Positions 54,628 to 64,000 of a stretch of 64,000 nucleotides of DNA are shown here, one piece after another. Source of the stretch: Cupriavidus sp. P-10. Lineage in GTDB: Bacteria > Pseudomonadota > Gammaproteobacteria > Burkholderiales > Burkholderiaceae. The stretch's first letter is position 1; each line of letters opens with the position of its first letter. The translations under genes and the position numbers were made by a program. The notes beneath the pieces were generated by a model. That model searched no databases. It had not been told where the DNA came from and saw only the letters and a program-made list of their open reading frames with translations. The DNA is taken from contig NZ_AP025172.1 of NCBI RefSeq assembly GCF_003402535.2, positions 620,001 through 684,000 of the forward strand, in the 5' to 3' direction.

Positions 54628-56553
54628 TCACATCCTCGCGGTACGTTGCGATCGCAGGTTATAGGTCACGCTGGCAATGATGATGAGGAGAATGGCCACT
54701 TGCGCGGCAATGGTTTGCACAGAGGGGTAGACACCCAAGACATCGATGCGCGGCATTGAGAGCGGCGTCACCTGCAACAAGCCGACTTTCTGTAGTGCGG
54801 CGACGCCCTTGCCGATCAGGACGACGGCAAGCACACCAACCAAGGCGGAACTGAACGAAAAAAACTGGCGAATCGGCAAACGAGCTGTGGATCGCAGGAG
54901 AACTATCGCGATCACTCCCAGCACAGCAATACCGGAACCGAGTCCGGCGAGCATATAGGCACCGTTGCCATCGGACCACAGAGCCGCGTAGAAGAGCACC
55001 GTCTCAAATACTTCCCGGTAGACCGTAACGAACGATAGCAGGAAGAGCATAAACGCCGACTTCCTGTTCAATGCCGACGACAGCTTCTCCTTCACGTACG
55101 ATTGCCAGCGTCCCGCCAGACTCTTCTGGTGCATCCACATGCCAACGCCGAGGAGGACGACCGCCGCGAAGACGGCGGAGAAGCCTTCGGTCATTTCACG
55201 ACTTGCGCCGCTCAGATCGACAACATAGGTGGCGACCGCCCACGTCAATCCACCGGCTCCCAGCGCGGTGATCCAACCCGCGTGAACATAAGGAAGGACG
55301 TCAGTGCGATTGGCCTTTTTCAGGAACGCCAGCATCGCCACGACCACCAACAGCGCTTCAAGCCCTTCACGAAGCAGAATCGTAAAGGCGCCAAGGAAGG
55401 TCGAGACAGCGTCATTGGTGCCGGCGAGCGCTTCCTGTGCCTCATCGAGCTTTGACTGCAGCCGCGTTGCGATGTCATGCGCGCGCTCTGTCTGGCCATT
55501 CGCCACAGCATTGCGATAGAGGCCCATCGTCTTCTCGATATCCAGGGAGAGAGTATGGCTCTTGGCTGCCAACGCAGGCTCAACTGGTTCGAACCCATCG
55601 AGATACGCGGACAAAGCCAGTTGTGAGGCGACTCGCGTGTCTCCCATGTCCAGCGCAGCGACACTTTCCTTCAGCTTGGTCTTGGCGATCGAGAGGCTGT
55701 CGGTGGTCGATGCGGCTAATACATCGGGTGAGCTACGCAGGTACGCCAAGCCATCACGAGCAGTCTGTGCGCCAACCGATTTAGCAAGAGCCGCCTCCGA
55801 GGTCTGGCTAAGCTTGTCGAGCGTGGGAACCGCCGCGCGGAGTCCCGGCTCAGCTGTCCAAAGCTTGGCGCCTGCCTGGCGGTCAGCCTTTGAATAAGAC
55901 AGCGTCGAAGCAAAATAGGCAAGGGCCCATCGGTCGTCTTCGGAGAGATGGGCAAAGCCCGGCATCGATGTTCCCTCCACGCCGCGCGTGATGATCTGTT
56001 GCAGGGCAAAGATGCTGCGTTCCTGCGCGCGTGCGTGGTCGGCCAGCGCAATCGGGGGCGGGTTGAGTTTTGCTGCAAGCGGGCCGTCCGCGTTACCGGA
56101 TACGCCGTGACAGGACGCGCACTGGCTTTGATAGAGCTTGGCGCCTTTCTGCAAATCAGGCGCTTTGCTCGGGGCCATAGGGATAGGGTAGGCTGCGAGG
56201 ACTCCGCTGGCCAACGTCCGAGCCTGTTCGGCGACACTTTCTGGCGAGGCCTTCGCTGCGATGGACAAACGCAATGCGCCAGCTTCCTTGCTTAGTTGTT
56301 CGGAGGTCGGTCCTGGCGGCAGTTCGCCTAGCTGTCGCTCGATCGTCTGGGCGAACTCTTGCATCTCAACATATTCAGCCTCGTTGGTGACGCGGCTATC
56401 TTTGACTGAACCGCCATAGTCAACGGCAAGGTAGTCCAGCAATTGCCAGACTTGCTTGGCTTTGTCTTGTGTTGATAAGGGCTCAGCGCTCAACGTCGAA
56501 ACGGAAAGCACCCAGGAAATTAGAACGAGGGAGAAGATGCGCAGGGCTTGCAT
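54628..56553 (-). CDS. pbrT: PbrT-like FTR1-family permease fused to cytochrome c
   Basis: A 641-residue inner-membrane protein. After a signal peptide there is a c-type cytochrome domain with CASCH near residue 147 and a Met ligand region (GTSMPGFAHL), then a helical segment, then seven membrane helices of the FTR1 permease family with REGLE at about 395-399, REMTE near 452 and REVFE near 513. RExxE motifs bind the metal in FTR1 permeases. This architecture is that of PbrT, the proposed Pb(II) uptake protein of C. metallidurans, but also of EfeU-like iron permeases. ATG at 56553 is chosen; GTG at 56562 is an alternative. Confidence 0.82.
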   Translation of the reverse strand: MQALRIFSLVLISWVLSVSTLSAEPLSTQDKAKQVWQLLDYLAVDYGGSVKDSRVTNEAEYVEMQEFAQTIERQLGELPPGPTSEQLSKEAGALRLSIAAKASPESVAEQARTLASGVLAAYPIPMAPSKAPDLQKGAKLYQSQCASCHGVSGNADGPLAAKLNPPPIALADHARAQERSIFALQQIITRGVEGTSMPGFAHLSEDDRWALAYFASTLSYSKADRQAGAKLWTAEPGLRAAVPTLDKLSQTSEAALAKSVGAQTARDGLAYLRSSPDVLAASTTDSLSIAKTKLKESVAALDMGDTRVASQLALSAYLDGFEPVEPALAAKSHTLSLDIEKTMGLYRNAVANGQTERAHDIATRLQSKLDEAQEALAGTNDAVSTFLGAFTILLREGLEALLVVVAMLAFLKKANRTDVLPYVHAGWITALGAGGLTWAVATYVVDLSGASREMTEGFSAVFAAVVLLGVGMWMHQKSLAGRWQSYVKEKLSSALNRKSAFMLFLLSFVTVYREVFETVLFYAALWSDGNGAYMLAGLGSGIAVLGVIAIVLLRSTARLPIRQFFSFSSALVGVLAVVLIGKGVAALQKVGLLQVTPLSMPRIDVLGVYPSVQTIAAQVAILLIIIASVTYNLRSQRTARM

Positions 56554-56888
56554 GAGGAACACGCCGGGCAGGCGGCAATTTTGCGGGTAAATGCGAATGA
56601 TTGTAATTCATATCGTTTGCGCGATGGGCCCGTCTTTCGCGAAGGGCGCAGTGCGGAATCGCGCTTGACTCTATAGCCGCTAGAGGCTGTTAACTAGTAG
56701 CGTTAATCAATACTGGTGACCTGCCTTGAGTAAGTTCAACACAAACCGATGGGGCTTTCCGGCAACTTGCTCGTGTGGGCTTGCGCTGAGCGCAGTTGTG
56801 CGCACGATGCGAGGGATGCAATCGCATACACAGCGTAGCCCAAGCCCTCTCCGGATGGTGGCATCCAAGGGACAGAGGTGCTGATTCG
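56554..56888. other. Intergenic region with a PbrR-type operator
   Basis: Lies between the divergent pbrT and PAP2 genes. It contains the operator at 56665-56695 but no regulator or ATPase gene, although such genes normally sit here in pbr operons. Confidence 0.6.
56665..56695 (+). promoter_or_regulatory. PbrR/CadR-type MerR-family operator-promoter
   Basis: -35 TTGACT at 56665-56670, dyad CTCTATAGCCGCTAGAGG and -10 TTAACT at 56690-56695, with a 19-bp spacer. The CTCTATAG-N-CTAGAGG dyad is the form used by Pb/Cd/Zn-responsive MerR regulators and differs from the mer operator. It points toward the PAP2 gene. Confidence 0.85.
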
Positions 56889-57488
56889 ATGAGTTCGACG
56901 ACTGTTCTCTACGACTGGGGCGGCTGGAATCGAGAGCTCTTCCTACTGGTCAATGAAGGCACGCCGGCAATGCTCTTGCCTCTGGCCAAGCTGTCTAGCT
57001 ACGTGCTGGGCAACTATTGGACCGCGCCTGCGGTCATGGCTGGCTTTTGGGTCTGGTCAAGAACAACCGCGGAGGTAGACCCATCGGTAGCGCTCCGCGC
57101 TCAGTTGGCTCGATTCGTAGCCGCATTCGGGATTGCGTTTGCTGTAGTTGGACTATCAAAGTTGCTATTCGATTTTCCGAGGCCGGCTGCCGTGTTCGGC
57201 CACCTGTGGCATTCAATCGGTCCGATCGAAACGCACTACAGCCTGCCGAGTGGACATTCCACGTATGCCGCTCTGGTTGCTGGTGCGTTATGGCCGATGG
57301 TCCGCGCGCGCTGGCGGCTGGCTCTAATTGCCTATGTGGCGCTGGTCGGCTGGTCGCGTTTGGCCGCAGGCATGCACTTCCCGGCGGACGTCTTGGTGGG
57401 CTGGATGATAGCGCTCGGCAGCTTGGCTGTTTCGAGCCGGTTATTGCAGGGCCTGCTTAACGTACCGAGGATCGTCGCGTCGGAGTAA
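56889..57488 (+). CDS. PAP2-family phosphatase, PbrB-like
   Basis: A 199-residue inner-membrane phosphatase with about five or six helices and the three PAP2 motifs: KLLFDFPRP (Lys91 to Pro99), PSGH (120-123) and SRLAAGMHFPADV (156-168). PAP2 enzymes of this size hydrolyse undecaprenyl diphosphate; PbrB of the lead system does so and the released phosphate precipitates Pb(II) in the periplasm. The PbrR-type operator upstream and the divergent PbrT-like gene support that role. The start at 56889 begins the first helix; the longer frame from 56796 is less likely. Confidence 0.8.
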   Translation: MSSTTVLYDWGGWNRELFLLVNEGTPAMLLPLAKLSSYVLGNYWTAPAVMAGFWVWSRTTAEVDPSVALRAQLARFVAAFGIAFAVVGLSKLLFDFPRPAAVFGHLWHSIGPIETHYSLPSGHSTYAALVAGALWPMVRARWRLALIAYVALVGWSRLAAGMHFPADVLVGWMIALGSLAVSSRLLQGLLNVPRIVASE

Positions 57489-57519
57489 CAGGGTAACAGG
57501 TGAGGAGTGCAACCATTCC

Positions 57520-57807
57520 ATGGTGTCTGCAACAACGTCGCTCCGTACGCGATTCGCTGTTTGCGTGGTGTGCCGGGGTGTTGCGACGGGCTATTTTTGG
57601 CTTCCCAACGGGCTGTTTTGCCTCGGCGCACCGCTCGATATTGGCGCAAGGGTCGCCTTCGCGCTCAAGGCGGATCTCAATCTCCCAGTTTTCCTGTGGC
57701 TGGCACGCTGCGTGCGAGCAGTAAGCAAGGGACGGTTCATGTCACCAGACGACTCATCAAGGTGTGCCGGATTTGGTGGTGACAATGCAAGCAATCGAGT
57801 TACATGA
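57520..57807 (+). pseudogene. Possible MAPEG-family remnant
   Basis: The reading LPNGLFCLGAPLDIGARVAF and ALKADLNLPVFLWLARCVRA, followed by VSKGRFMSPDD, resembles the start of small MAPEG-domain membrane proteins (RxxFALxAxL then GRFFSPxD). It then loses similarity and stops after about 95 residues, about one helix into a four-helix fold. All three plus-strand frames are open here, so the call is weak. Confidence 0.3.
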
Positions 57808-57817
57808 GGAGGTCGCA

Positions 57818-58108
57818 ATGAAACAAAATGCACGATCAACGATGCGGACCCTGTTTTTTGCTGTGAGTGCGCTGGTGAGCTCGGTGGCGCTGGCGCATTC
57901 CGATGACGTTGAGGGTGTCGTCGACAGGATCGATAACAAGGCGAGGAGCTTCGTCATCAAGGGTCAGACAATTTATGTCGACGCCGATACGAAGTACGAC
58001 GATGGACTGACCCGCTTTGAGGACATCAAAATCGGAGACCGACTTGAGGTCGACGTTCATGAGAAGAATGGTCGTAAAGTCGCGCATGAGATCGACAGGG
58101 AGGACTAA
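57818..58108 (+). CDS. Small periplasmic protein, DUF5666-like
   Basis: A 96-residue exported protein: signal peptide (cleavage after ALA), then DDVEGVVDRIDNKARSFVIK, GQTIYVDADTKYDDG and IKIGDRLEVDVHEKNGRKVA, a small OB-like beta-barrel pattern seen in DUF5666-type proteins. GAGGAGG lies five bases before the ATG. Asp and Glu are abundant, consistent with cation binding. It follows the PAP2 gene on the same strand and may belong to the same unit. Confidence 0.7.
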   Translation: MKQNARSTMRTLFFAVSALVSSVALAHSDDVEGVVDRIDNKARSFVIKGQTIYVDADTKYDDGLTRFEDIKIGDRLEVDVHEKNGRKVAHEIDRED

Positions 58109-58814
<706 letters not shown>

Positions 58815-58817
58815 TGA

Positions 58818-58852
58818 GGCTCCCCCCGCAAGGCCGGGGGGCGCTATTTTTC
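58818..58852 (+). terminator. GC-rich hairpin with T-run inside the IS5 element
   Basis: CCCCCC / GGGGGG stem around GCAAGGCC, then CGCTATTTTT. It lies near the left end of the element and could stop transcription entering from lpd. Confidence 0.6.
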
Positions 58853-60180
58853 ACAATCCGGAAGCCGTGCGTCACTGCATCGACTTTTTCCGCGTTTTGG
58901 CGCCCATTTTCGGCCTCATTACCGCGTATATGAACGCGTCCCTTTGCAACAGTTTTCGTGTGTTCAAACTGACAGGATGGGTTGCAGCTGTATATTCGGC
59001 CTTGTTGCAGCCGCTACTGCCCGCTGCGGGCCCCTATGAAATCCGCGGACTCGCTCCTCATTGATTACACGAGCTCGAAGCTCTTGCGGTAATACAGGTT
59101 TTGCAAGTCCCAGGTCCTACCTGACTGTCATCACACTCGATTGCTGCGCAACCTTTCGACGTTCACCCTTGCGTTAGACGTTTATCTTCTACATCGAGCT
59201 AGCCATTCATGCCGGCTTCACGCTCACGTAGCCCTTCTGATACTGCCGGCCATGGGCCAGCACGGCCCAGATCGTCCGTGCCATTTTGTTGGCCAGCGCA
59301 ACGATCACAACATTGCGCGGGCGACGCTTGCTGATCTGCTCGACCCACGGTCCCGGCTCTTTCGCGTGCGTCAGCGCACTGCGTGCGCCGTGAATCAGTA
59401 ACGTGCGGAGGTATGTATCACCTCTCTTGCTGATGCCGTGTAAATCCACCTTGCCGCCCGAGCCGGTCTGCTTGGGCACCAAGCCTGCCCACGCCGCGAA
59501 TTCCCGACCCGAGCGGAATGCTTTCGGATCGCCCACATCGCGACCGCCGCCGTGGCCGTCAGCAGGCCCACGCCGGGAATCTCGCTGATTGCCTTTACGG
59601 CCTCGTCTTCCTTCTTCCACTCGCGCATACGGCGTTCGATCTCGGCCACCTGCTTGTCGAGCTCGGCCAACCCGTTCCACTGTTCGCGTAGCGTGTCTAC
59701 CAACGCACCAGGCAAGCGCTGTGCGAGTCGGCACAGAACTTCCGGTATCCCCTTGTCCAAGGCTGTACGTCCTTTGCTCATTACCTCACCGTACTCCGTC
59801 AGGAGTCCGCGCAGTCCGTTGATCTGCATCGTGCGGAACTTCACCAACTGCTCACGCATCCGGTGCAGCCCCAGCATTGCCTGCTGCATCTCCGTCTTCA
59901 CCGCTACGGGCTTGCCGGGTTGCTGCACAGCCAGCCAGATCGCCCGGGCATCCGCAGCGTCGGTCTTGTTCCCGATGTTGAACGCTTTGACGAACTCCGC
60001 AGGCATCAGTCTTACCTCGTGGCCCATCTTCATCAGTTGACGGGCCCAGTGGTGCGCTCCGCCACAAGCTTCCATTCCGATCAGGCACGGAGTACGATTC
60101 GTGAAGTACTCAAGGAACTTCGCCCGCTTGATCGGCTTGTTCACGATCTCGCCAGTTTCCTGATCGACGTAGTGCACTTG

Positions 60181-62376
60181 GTCGGGTAGCAGCGACGCAT
60201 TACTGCGCCGCCGCCCCCTCAGAACCGGACGTGCAGGTCGCCCCGCATCCGGCTCAAGCCATTTCTTCAGCGCCATTGGGTGGCACCGGACAGCCCGGCG
60301 GAACGTTTCGCGGTTCGACGGCGGGCAAGGTAGATGTCCCATGCCGGATCAAACGGATTAGCCAGTCCCCGGATTTTGATGTGGCGCTGGATGGCGACCG
60401 TCGCTGCGCGGAAGAGTTGCAGGCCGCAGGTGTCATCCTCGGTCGAACCCTTCGTTGCAAAATCCCAGGACCGATGTCCGTCACACCGGAAGTAACGTTT
60501 CCTGACCCACCGGGCTCCTTTCGTGGGGTGCCTACGTCTTGCCCACTTCCAGAGCAGGTGCCAGATGTGCGAGTCGATCGTTGAGAAGGTCGCTTTTGCC
60601 ACGACGTGGCGATGATACATAGCCCAACCCCGAATGATCGGGGTCAGCCTACGGATCAACGCCTCTTGGGTGACACTCGCGTTGTCCTTGATGACTTCCC
60701 TGACCTTGTCGAGCAGCGATTTGATACTTTTCTTCGCTGGCTTGATCAGCAGTTTGCCGCCGTACTTGCGCACGTTTTGGCCAAGGAAATCGAAACCCTC
60801 CGCTATGTTGGTGATCCTGGTCTTCTCTTCCGAGAGTTCCAGACCTCGGGCGGCCATAAACTGCCTGACCGCGGGAAGCACCCGGGATTCCAGCACATCT
60901 CTCGACACGCCAGTCACCAAAAAGTCATCGGCATAACGGACGACGTTGAGCTGAGCCTTGCTGCGAGCAAGTTTGGATGTTCCTACACTTGCATGGATTG
61001 CCGCTTCAAGCCCATCCAGCGCCATATTCGCGATTACGGGCGAGATGACACCCCCTTGGGGTGTACCCGCCCGCGACTCGAACAGAGTTCCCTCATCGAT
61101 ATATCCGGCCTGAAGCCACTTTCGCAGAACCCCCTTATCCATCGGTACGTTCTCCAGGAACCAGGAATGACTGAAGTTGTCGAAACAGCCTCGAATGTCA
61201 CCCTCCAGAACCCATTCTGGCGAGGCACGCTTAGCCAGAACGTTGAAGCACTGCTCGATGGCATCGGCGGTCGAGCGTCCGGACCGAAAGCCGTAGGAAT
61301 TGGCATCCGCCAGAGTCTCCGCGACGGGTTCCAGAGCGAGCTTCCATAAAGCCTGCATCGCCCGGCACCGCATACAAGGAATTCCTAACGGACGCTTCTT
61401 GCCGTTACTCTTGGGAATGTAAACCCGCCGCAGCGGCATCGCCCGATAGCCGCGATGACGTAGCGACACCATTCCGCTCCATCTGGCCGCCGGGGACGAC
61501 CATATCCTGCCGTCCACCCCCGGCGTCCTCTTACCGCGATTTTCCGTCACACGCTTCACGGCCAACATCTTGCCGCTATGCGAGCGGGTCAGCAGACGTT
61601 GCAAGGCTTTCACCTTGCCCCATCGGCCTTCCCGGACCACCTTGGCGATACGCACCTGAAGCCGTTTCACCTCTGCCTCAATGTGCGGCCAGTTCGCCTG
61701 ATCCCACATCTGTGCAGCGTGCGAGGACGCACCAGCTCCCGACACTTTCGCATCGTACGCCGTCATCTGCTTTCCCTCGTATAACGATTAGTCAAGGTTC
61801 TCTCGCCATGAATGACCCTGCGGAAGTCTGCCCACTTTCGTGTCGGGCAATGTTGCAGCCCGTATCCCGGCCATTACAGCCGGGCGTTCGCTTTCTCCGC
61901 GTTCCTTTACCCACCACGCCAACAGCGTTCCTTACGGTTCGCCTGCCGTCACCGGCAGCATGATGGGCTTACCCTGTTCCGCATGAATCTCCGAGCGGGG
62001 CGGACCCTTCCTCTTCGCCGGCGGCTGGTTGTCCATGGTGGCCCAGTATTCAAAGACCACTCCTCACCGCATACCGTTTTGGTTCAAGCCTGTCAGCACG
62101 TTTGGCTTGTCAAAGATCACGACGTTTATCAGAAGTTCACATATGTTGGTCGTACCCACTCATCCCTTGCTCCTCTCCGCCTTCGTGCTGGCAGATTCCG
62201 CTTCGCCTCGCGGCTGGGCGTACCGGTTATCCGGCGGCTACGTTGTCCCCAGAGCTTCACACCGAGCTGTTACCGGCTCCGCATGTCTGGGTAGGGAACG
62301 GTTGATGGAACAACCGGTTTCGTCAGGCCATACGTTCTCCTGTGAAACAGAAATTCAGGCGACTTGCAGGTCGCAC
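60181..62376 (-). ncRNA. Group II intron ribozyme
   Basis: A 2196-nt intron on the minus strand. It starts GTGCGACC (consensus GUGYG) at 62376 and ends CCGAC (consensus AY) at 60181. Domain V is readable near 60203-60247 as GAGCCGGATGCGGGG with its partner CGTCCGGTTC and a GAGGGGG follow-on. About 610 nt of domains I-III precede the maturase gene in domain IV. The borders are confirmed by the rejoined IS110 reading frame. Confidence 0.93.
60267..61766 (-). CDS. ltrA: Group II intron reverse transcriptase/maturase (LtrA type)
   Basis: A 499-residue protein with an N-terminal RT segment (MWDQANWPHIEAEVKRLQVR), fingers and palm with RRVYIPKSNGKKRPLGIP, GTPQGGVISP (234-243) and the catalytic YADD at 278-281, and a GIIM maturase domain with LTPIIRGWAMYHRH. 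The last 80 residues lack a clear HNH endonuclease. All RT motifs are present, so it should support splicing and retrohoming. It ends about 20 nt before domain V. Confidence 0.95.
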   Translation of the reverse strand: MTAYDAKVSGAGASSHAAQMWDQANWPHIEAEVKRLQVRIAKVVREGRWGKVKALQRLLTRSHSGKMLAVKRVTENRGKRTPGVDGRIWSSPAARWSGMVSLRHRGYRAMPLRRVYIPKSNGKKRPLGIPCMRCRAMQALWKLALEPVAETLADANSYGFRSGRSTADAIEQCFNVLAKRASPEWVLEGDIRGCFDNFSHSWFLENVPMDKGVLRKWLQAGYIDEGTLFESRAGTPQGGVISPVIANMALDGLEAAIHASVGTSKLARSKAQLNVVRYADDFLVTGVSRDVLESRVLPAVRQFMAARGLELSEEKTRITNIAEGFDFLGQNVRKYGGKLLIKPAKKSIKSLLDKVREVIKDNASVTQEALIRRLTPIIRGWAMYHRHVVAKATFSTIDSHIWHLLWKWARRRHPTKGARWVRKRYFRCDGHRSWDFATKGSTEDDTCGLQLFRAATVAIQRHIKIRGLANPFDPAWDIYLARRRTAKRSAGLSGATQWR

Positions 62377-62549
62377 GAACACGTTCTTCGCGATGTCCAC
62401 ACCGACTGCTGTACGATTGACCACTGGATTCTCCGGTTGCCTGGGAAATGCCTCCATTTTCCACCCTTCGCACATCGAGGCCATAGGCCCGTGAGGATCC
62501 ACCTTTCTTTGCTCTCACATTCACGGGTGGGACGCGTTCATTTCATTGA

Positions 62550-63650
62550 TTACTGCAACTGCGGACGGATTTGTCCCAGCGAGCGCATGCGCACGAGGTT
62601 GTAGGCGGCCATGCTCAGCACAAACATTTGGTCGACCTTCTTTACTCCGCGCACCATTACCTGGCGCATGCGCCCCACGGTCTTCGCCCACCCAAAGCCC
62701 TGTTCGATGAGCTTGCGTTTCTGCTGCGAGATGGCATAACCGACGCTGCGAGCAATGGCATCAGGAACGGCCGAGCGCCGCCCCGAGGTGTTTTGCGCCA
62801 CGTGAGGCGTCACCTTCATCTCCAGGCAAGCCTCAATGAACTCCTGCGCGTCATAGCCCTTGTCCGCGCCCACGGTGACTTCCACATCCAGGTCTTCAGT
62901 CACCTGCCTGGCATCGTTGAGCATGACCTTTGCGGCCTCGCGCTCGGCGTGTCCGTCCGCATTGGTCACCATGGCGCTCACCACCAGGCCGTGGCGGTTG
63001 TCGCTCAGGGTATGGCCCATGTAGCGCAGTTCACTCGCAGTCTTGCCCTTGCGGTACAGCCTGGCATCGGGATCGGTCTTGGACTCGTGCGTGTCGTTGC
63101 TGCGCTTGCGACCTTTGAAGTTTCCGTCGTCGCTATCGTCCTTGTCGCCGCCGTCCTTGCGCACGAAGCTTTTGTGGCCTGCCCACGCCTGAATCAGCGT
63201 GCCGTCGACGCTGAAGTGCTCGCCCGACAGCCAGTTCTTCTTCTGCGCGATGGCCAGCACCTCGTTGAAAAACTCGATGACCGCATCATGCTTGATCAGC
63301 CGTTCGCGGTTCTTGGTGAACACCGTCGGCACCCAAACTGGGTCGTCCATCGACAGCCCGATGAACCAGCGAAAAAGCAAGTTGTAGTGCGTCTGCTCCA
63401 TGAGCTGACGTTCGGAGCGAATGCTGTAGAGCACCTGCAGCAGCATGGCCCGCAGCAATTTCTCCGGCGCGATGCTGGGCCGGCCACCCTTGATATCGGC
63501 CTCGTACATCTGCGCAAACAACCGGTCCATCTTCACCAGCGCCTGGTTGGCCATGGTGCGGACTGAGCGCAGCGGGTGGGACTTCGGCACGAAATCATCG
63601 AGCCTCCGCATAGTGAACAAACTCTCGGTGAAGGTGTCTGCGCCGCGCAT
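62550..63650 (-). CDS. IS5-group transposase
   Basis: A 366-residue DDE transposase, apparently intact: FVPKSHPLRSVRTMANQAL at the N-terminus, GEHFSVDGTLIQAWAGHKS with the first Asp, VTVGADKGYDAQEFIEACLE with the second and FGWAKTVGRMRQVMVRG for the Glu region (shifted in some IS5 enzymes). ATG at 63650 is preferred; TTG at 63677 is in frame. Its stop codon lies in the 10-bp repeat next to the IS110 insertion, so the enzyme is not shortened by it. Confidence 0.92.
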   Translation of the reverse strand: MRGADTFTESLFTMRRLDDFVPKSHPLRSVRTMANQALVKMDRLFAQMYEADIKGGRPSIAPEKLLRAMLLQVLYSIRSERQLMEQTHYNLLFRWFIGLSMDDPVWVPTVFTKNRERLIKHDAVIEFFNEVLAIAQKKNWLSGEHFSVDGTLIQAWAGHKSFVRKDGGDKDDSDDGNFKGRKRSNDTHESKTDPDARLYRKGKTASELRYMGHTLSDNRHGLVVSAMVTNADGHAEREAAKVMLNDARQVTEDLDVEVTVGADKGYDAQEFIEACLEMKVTPHVAQNTSGRRSAVPDAIARSVGYAISQQKRKLIEQGFGWAKTVGRMRQVMVRGVKKVDQMFVLSMAAYNLVRMRSLGQIRPQLQ

Positions 63651-63738
63651 GAAAGTAGGGTTGGATGGGGTCCTCAAATCAACGCTTTAGTTAGTCGTCG
63701 CGCTGACGTCCGCTCGAGGTATTTCAGCGGCCTGCTAA

Positions 63739-64000
63739 GGCCTTGCTGGAACCCAGCGAGCGTTATGCCGCTGCCCAGCACCAGTTCGGCGAGCACGGCA
63801 TCCTGTTCAAGGAACTGAGTGTCGACCTGCGTCGGCTGCTGGGGCACAAGGAATCTGTCGTCGATGATTTGGGCAAGGGAATTGACTACCTCTTCAAGAA
63901 GAACGGCGTGACGCGCCTGGTCTGTCGAGGCCGGCTGATCGATCCCCAAACGGTCGAGGTGGCGCTCAGCGGAAGGGCCGAGGTCCGCCGGGTGCAGGGC
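63739..64000 (+). pseudogene. lpdA: Dihydrolipoamide dehydrogenase-like gene, continuation beyond the insertions
   Basis: Reads KALLEPSERYAAAQHQFGEH, then GILFKELSVDLRRLLGHKES and GIDYLFKKNGVTRLVCRG, typical of lipoamide dehydrogenases just after the active-site CIPSK. It continues the fragment 58626-58784 in frame once the insertion is removed, and runs off the window end. Confidence 0.85.

Larger units (their letters stand above)
59207..62457 (-). pseudogene. IS110 transposase, split by a group II intron and frameshifted
   Basis: The N-terminal exon (62457-62377) encodes 27 residues ending VGVDIAKNVF with the first catalytic Asp of the RuvC-like DEDD site. After the intron, QVHYVDQETGEIVNKPIKRA continues from 60180. 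A frameshift near 59540 separates AISEIPGVGLLTATAAV from GDPKAFRSGREFAAWAGLVP, and the C-terminal part runs to 59207. Splicing of the intron would rejoin codons 27 and 28 exactly, but the frameshift would still break the protein. Confidence 0.85.
59069..62543 (-). mobile_element. IS110-family element inserted in the IS5 element
   Basis: Flanked by the 10-bp direct repeat CATTGATTAC at 59059-59068 and 62544-62553; the second copy contains the stop codon of the IS5 transposase. Without the intron at 60181-62376 the element is about 1279 bp, usual for IS110. No terminal inverted repeats are seen, as expected for this family. Confidence 0.8.

Noticed and set aside
61767..62300. Plus-strand frames in the intron 5-prime part
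   Set aside because: This is the structured RNA of domains I-III of the group II intron.

Overview
The window looks like a large accessory replicon or genomic island of a metal-resistant betaproteobacterium of the Cupriavidus/Ralstonia group, close in content to the heavy-metal megaplasmids of Cupriavidus metallidurans. The basis is a complete czc cobalt-zinc-cadmium operon in the classical order, a Burkholderiales-type porin, a DUF4148-type protein, a phasin, a mer module, a PbrT-like permease and many insertion sequences. No replication, partition or conjugation genes were seen, so plasmid versus chromosomal island stays open.

Layout. 0.9-3.4 kb: CzcP-like P-type ATPase. 3.7-7.1 kb: small exported protein, MgtC-like protein, phasin and a small membrane protein. 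7.2-17.3 kb: czcI-C-B-A-D-R-S-E, all on the plus strand, closed by a strong terminator. 17.4-18.5 kb: UDP-sugar enzyme of the ArnA dehydrogenase type. 18.6-26.3 kb: an exported repeat protein, a porin, an orphan flgB, two copies (one decayed) of a segment carrying an unknown gene plus a double zinc-ribbon gene, an acetyltransferase and an IS630 remnant. 26.5-29.6 kb: an overlapping operon for a GT39 membrane glycosyltransferase, a GtrA flippase and a GtrB/ArnC transferase. 30.2-33.0 kb: two small exported proteins, an IS903-group element inside a czcN remnant and a P-II-like gene. 33.6-39.7 kb: a second HME-RND efflux operon followed by a second P-II-like gene. 39.7-47.1 kb: lipoprotein, czcN, and broken pieces of czcI, czcE, a response regulator and a sensor kinase (split by an IS256 element), with a frameshifted flippase among them. 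47.3-54.2 kb: a Tn3-family transposon end with broken tnpA, tnpC, merRTPCA and a second exported repeat peptide. 54.6-58.1 kb: PbrT-like permease, a PAP2 phosphatase behind a PbrR-type operator, a MAPEG remnant and a small periplasmic protein. 58.6-64.0 kb: an lpd gene split by an IS5-group element, itself split by an IS110-family element, itself split by a group II intron.

How the genes work together. Most intact genes deal with metal cations. CzcP exports from cytoplasm to periplasm, CzcD exports at the inner membrane, CzcCBA moves cations out of the cell, CzcI and CzcE are periplasmic accessories and CzcRS is the sensor pair. The mer genes import and reduce Hg(II). The PbrT-like protein plus the PAP2 phosphatase resemble parts of a lead system whose regulator and ATPase are missing. 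The glycosyltransferase operon and the ArnA-like enzyme suggest envelope modification. The second half of the window is heavily eroded: a second czc-type locus survives as fragments, and four layers of sequence are nested in lpd. The least explained items are the exported 12-13-residue RDxFTDGAR repeat peptides found at two metal loci, the duplicated flgB/zinc-ribbon segment, and the P-II-like proteins on both sides of the second efflux pump.
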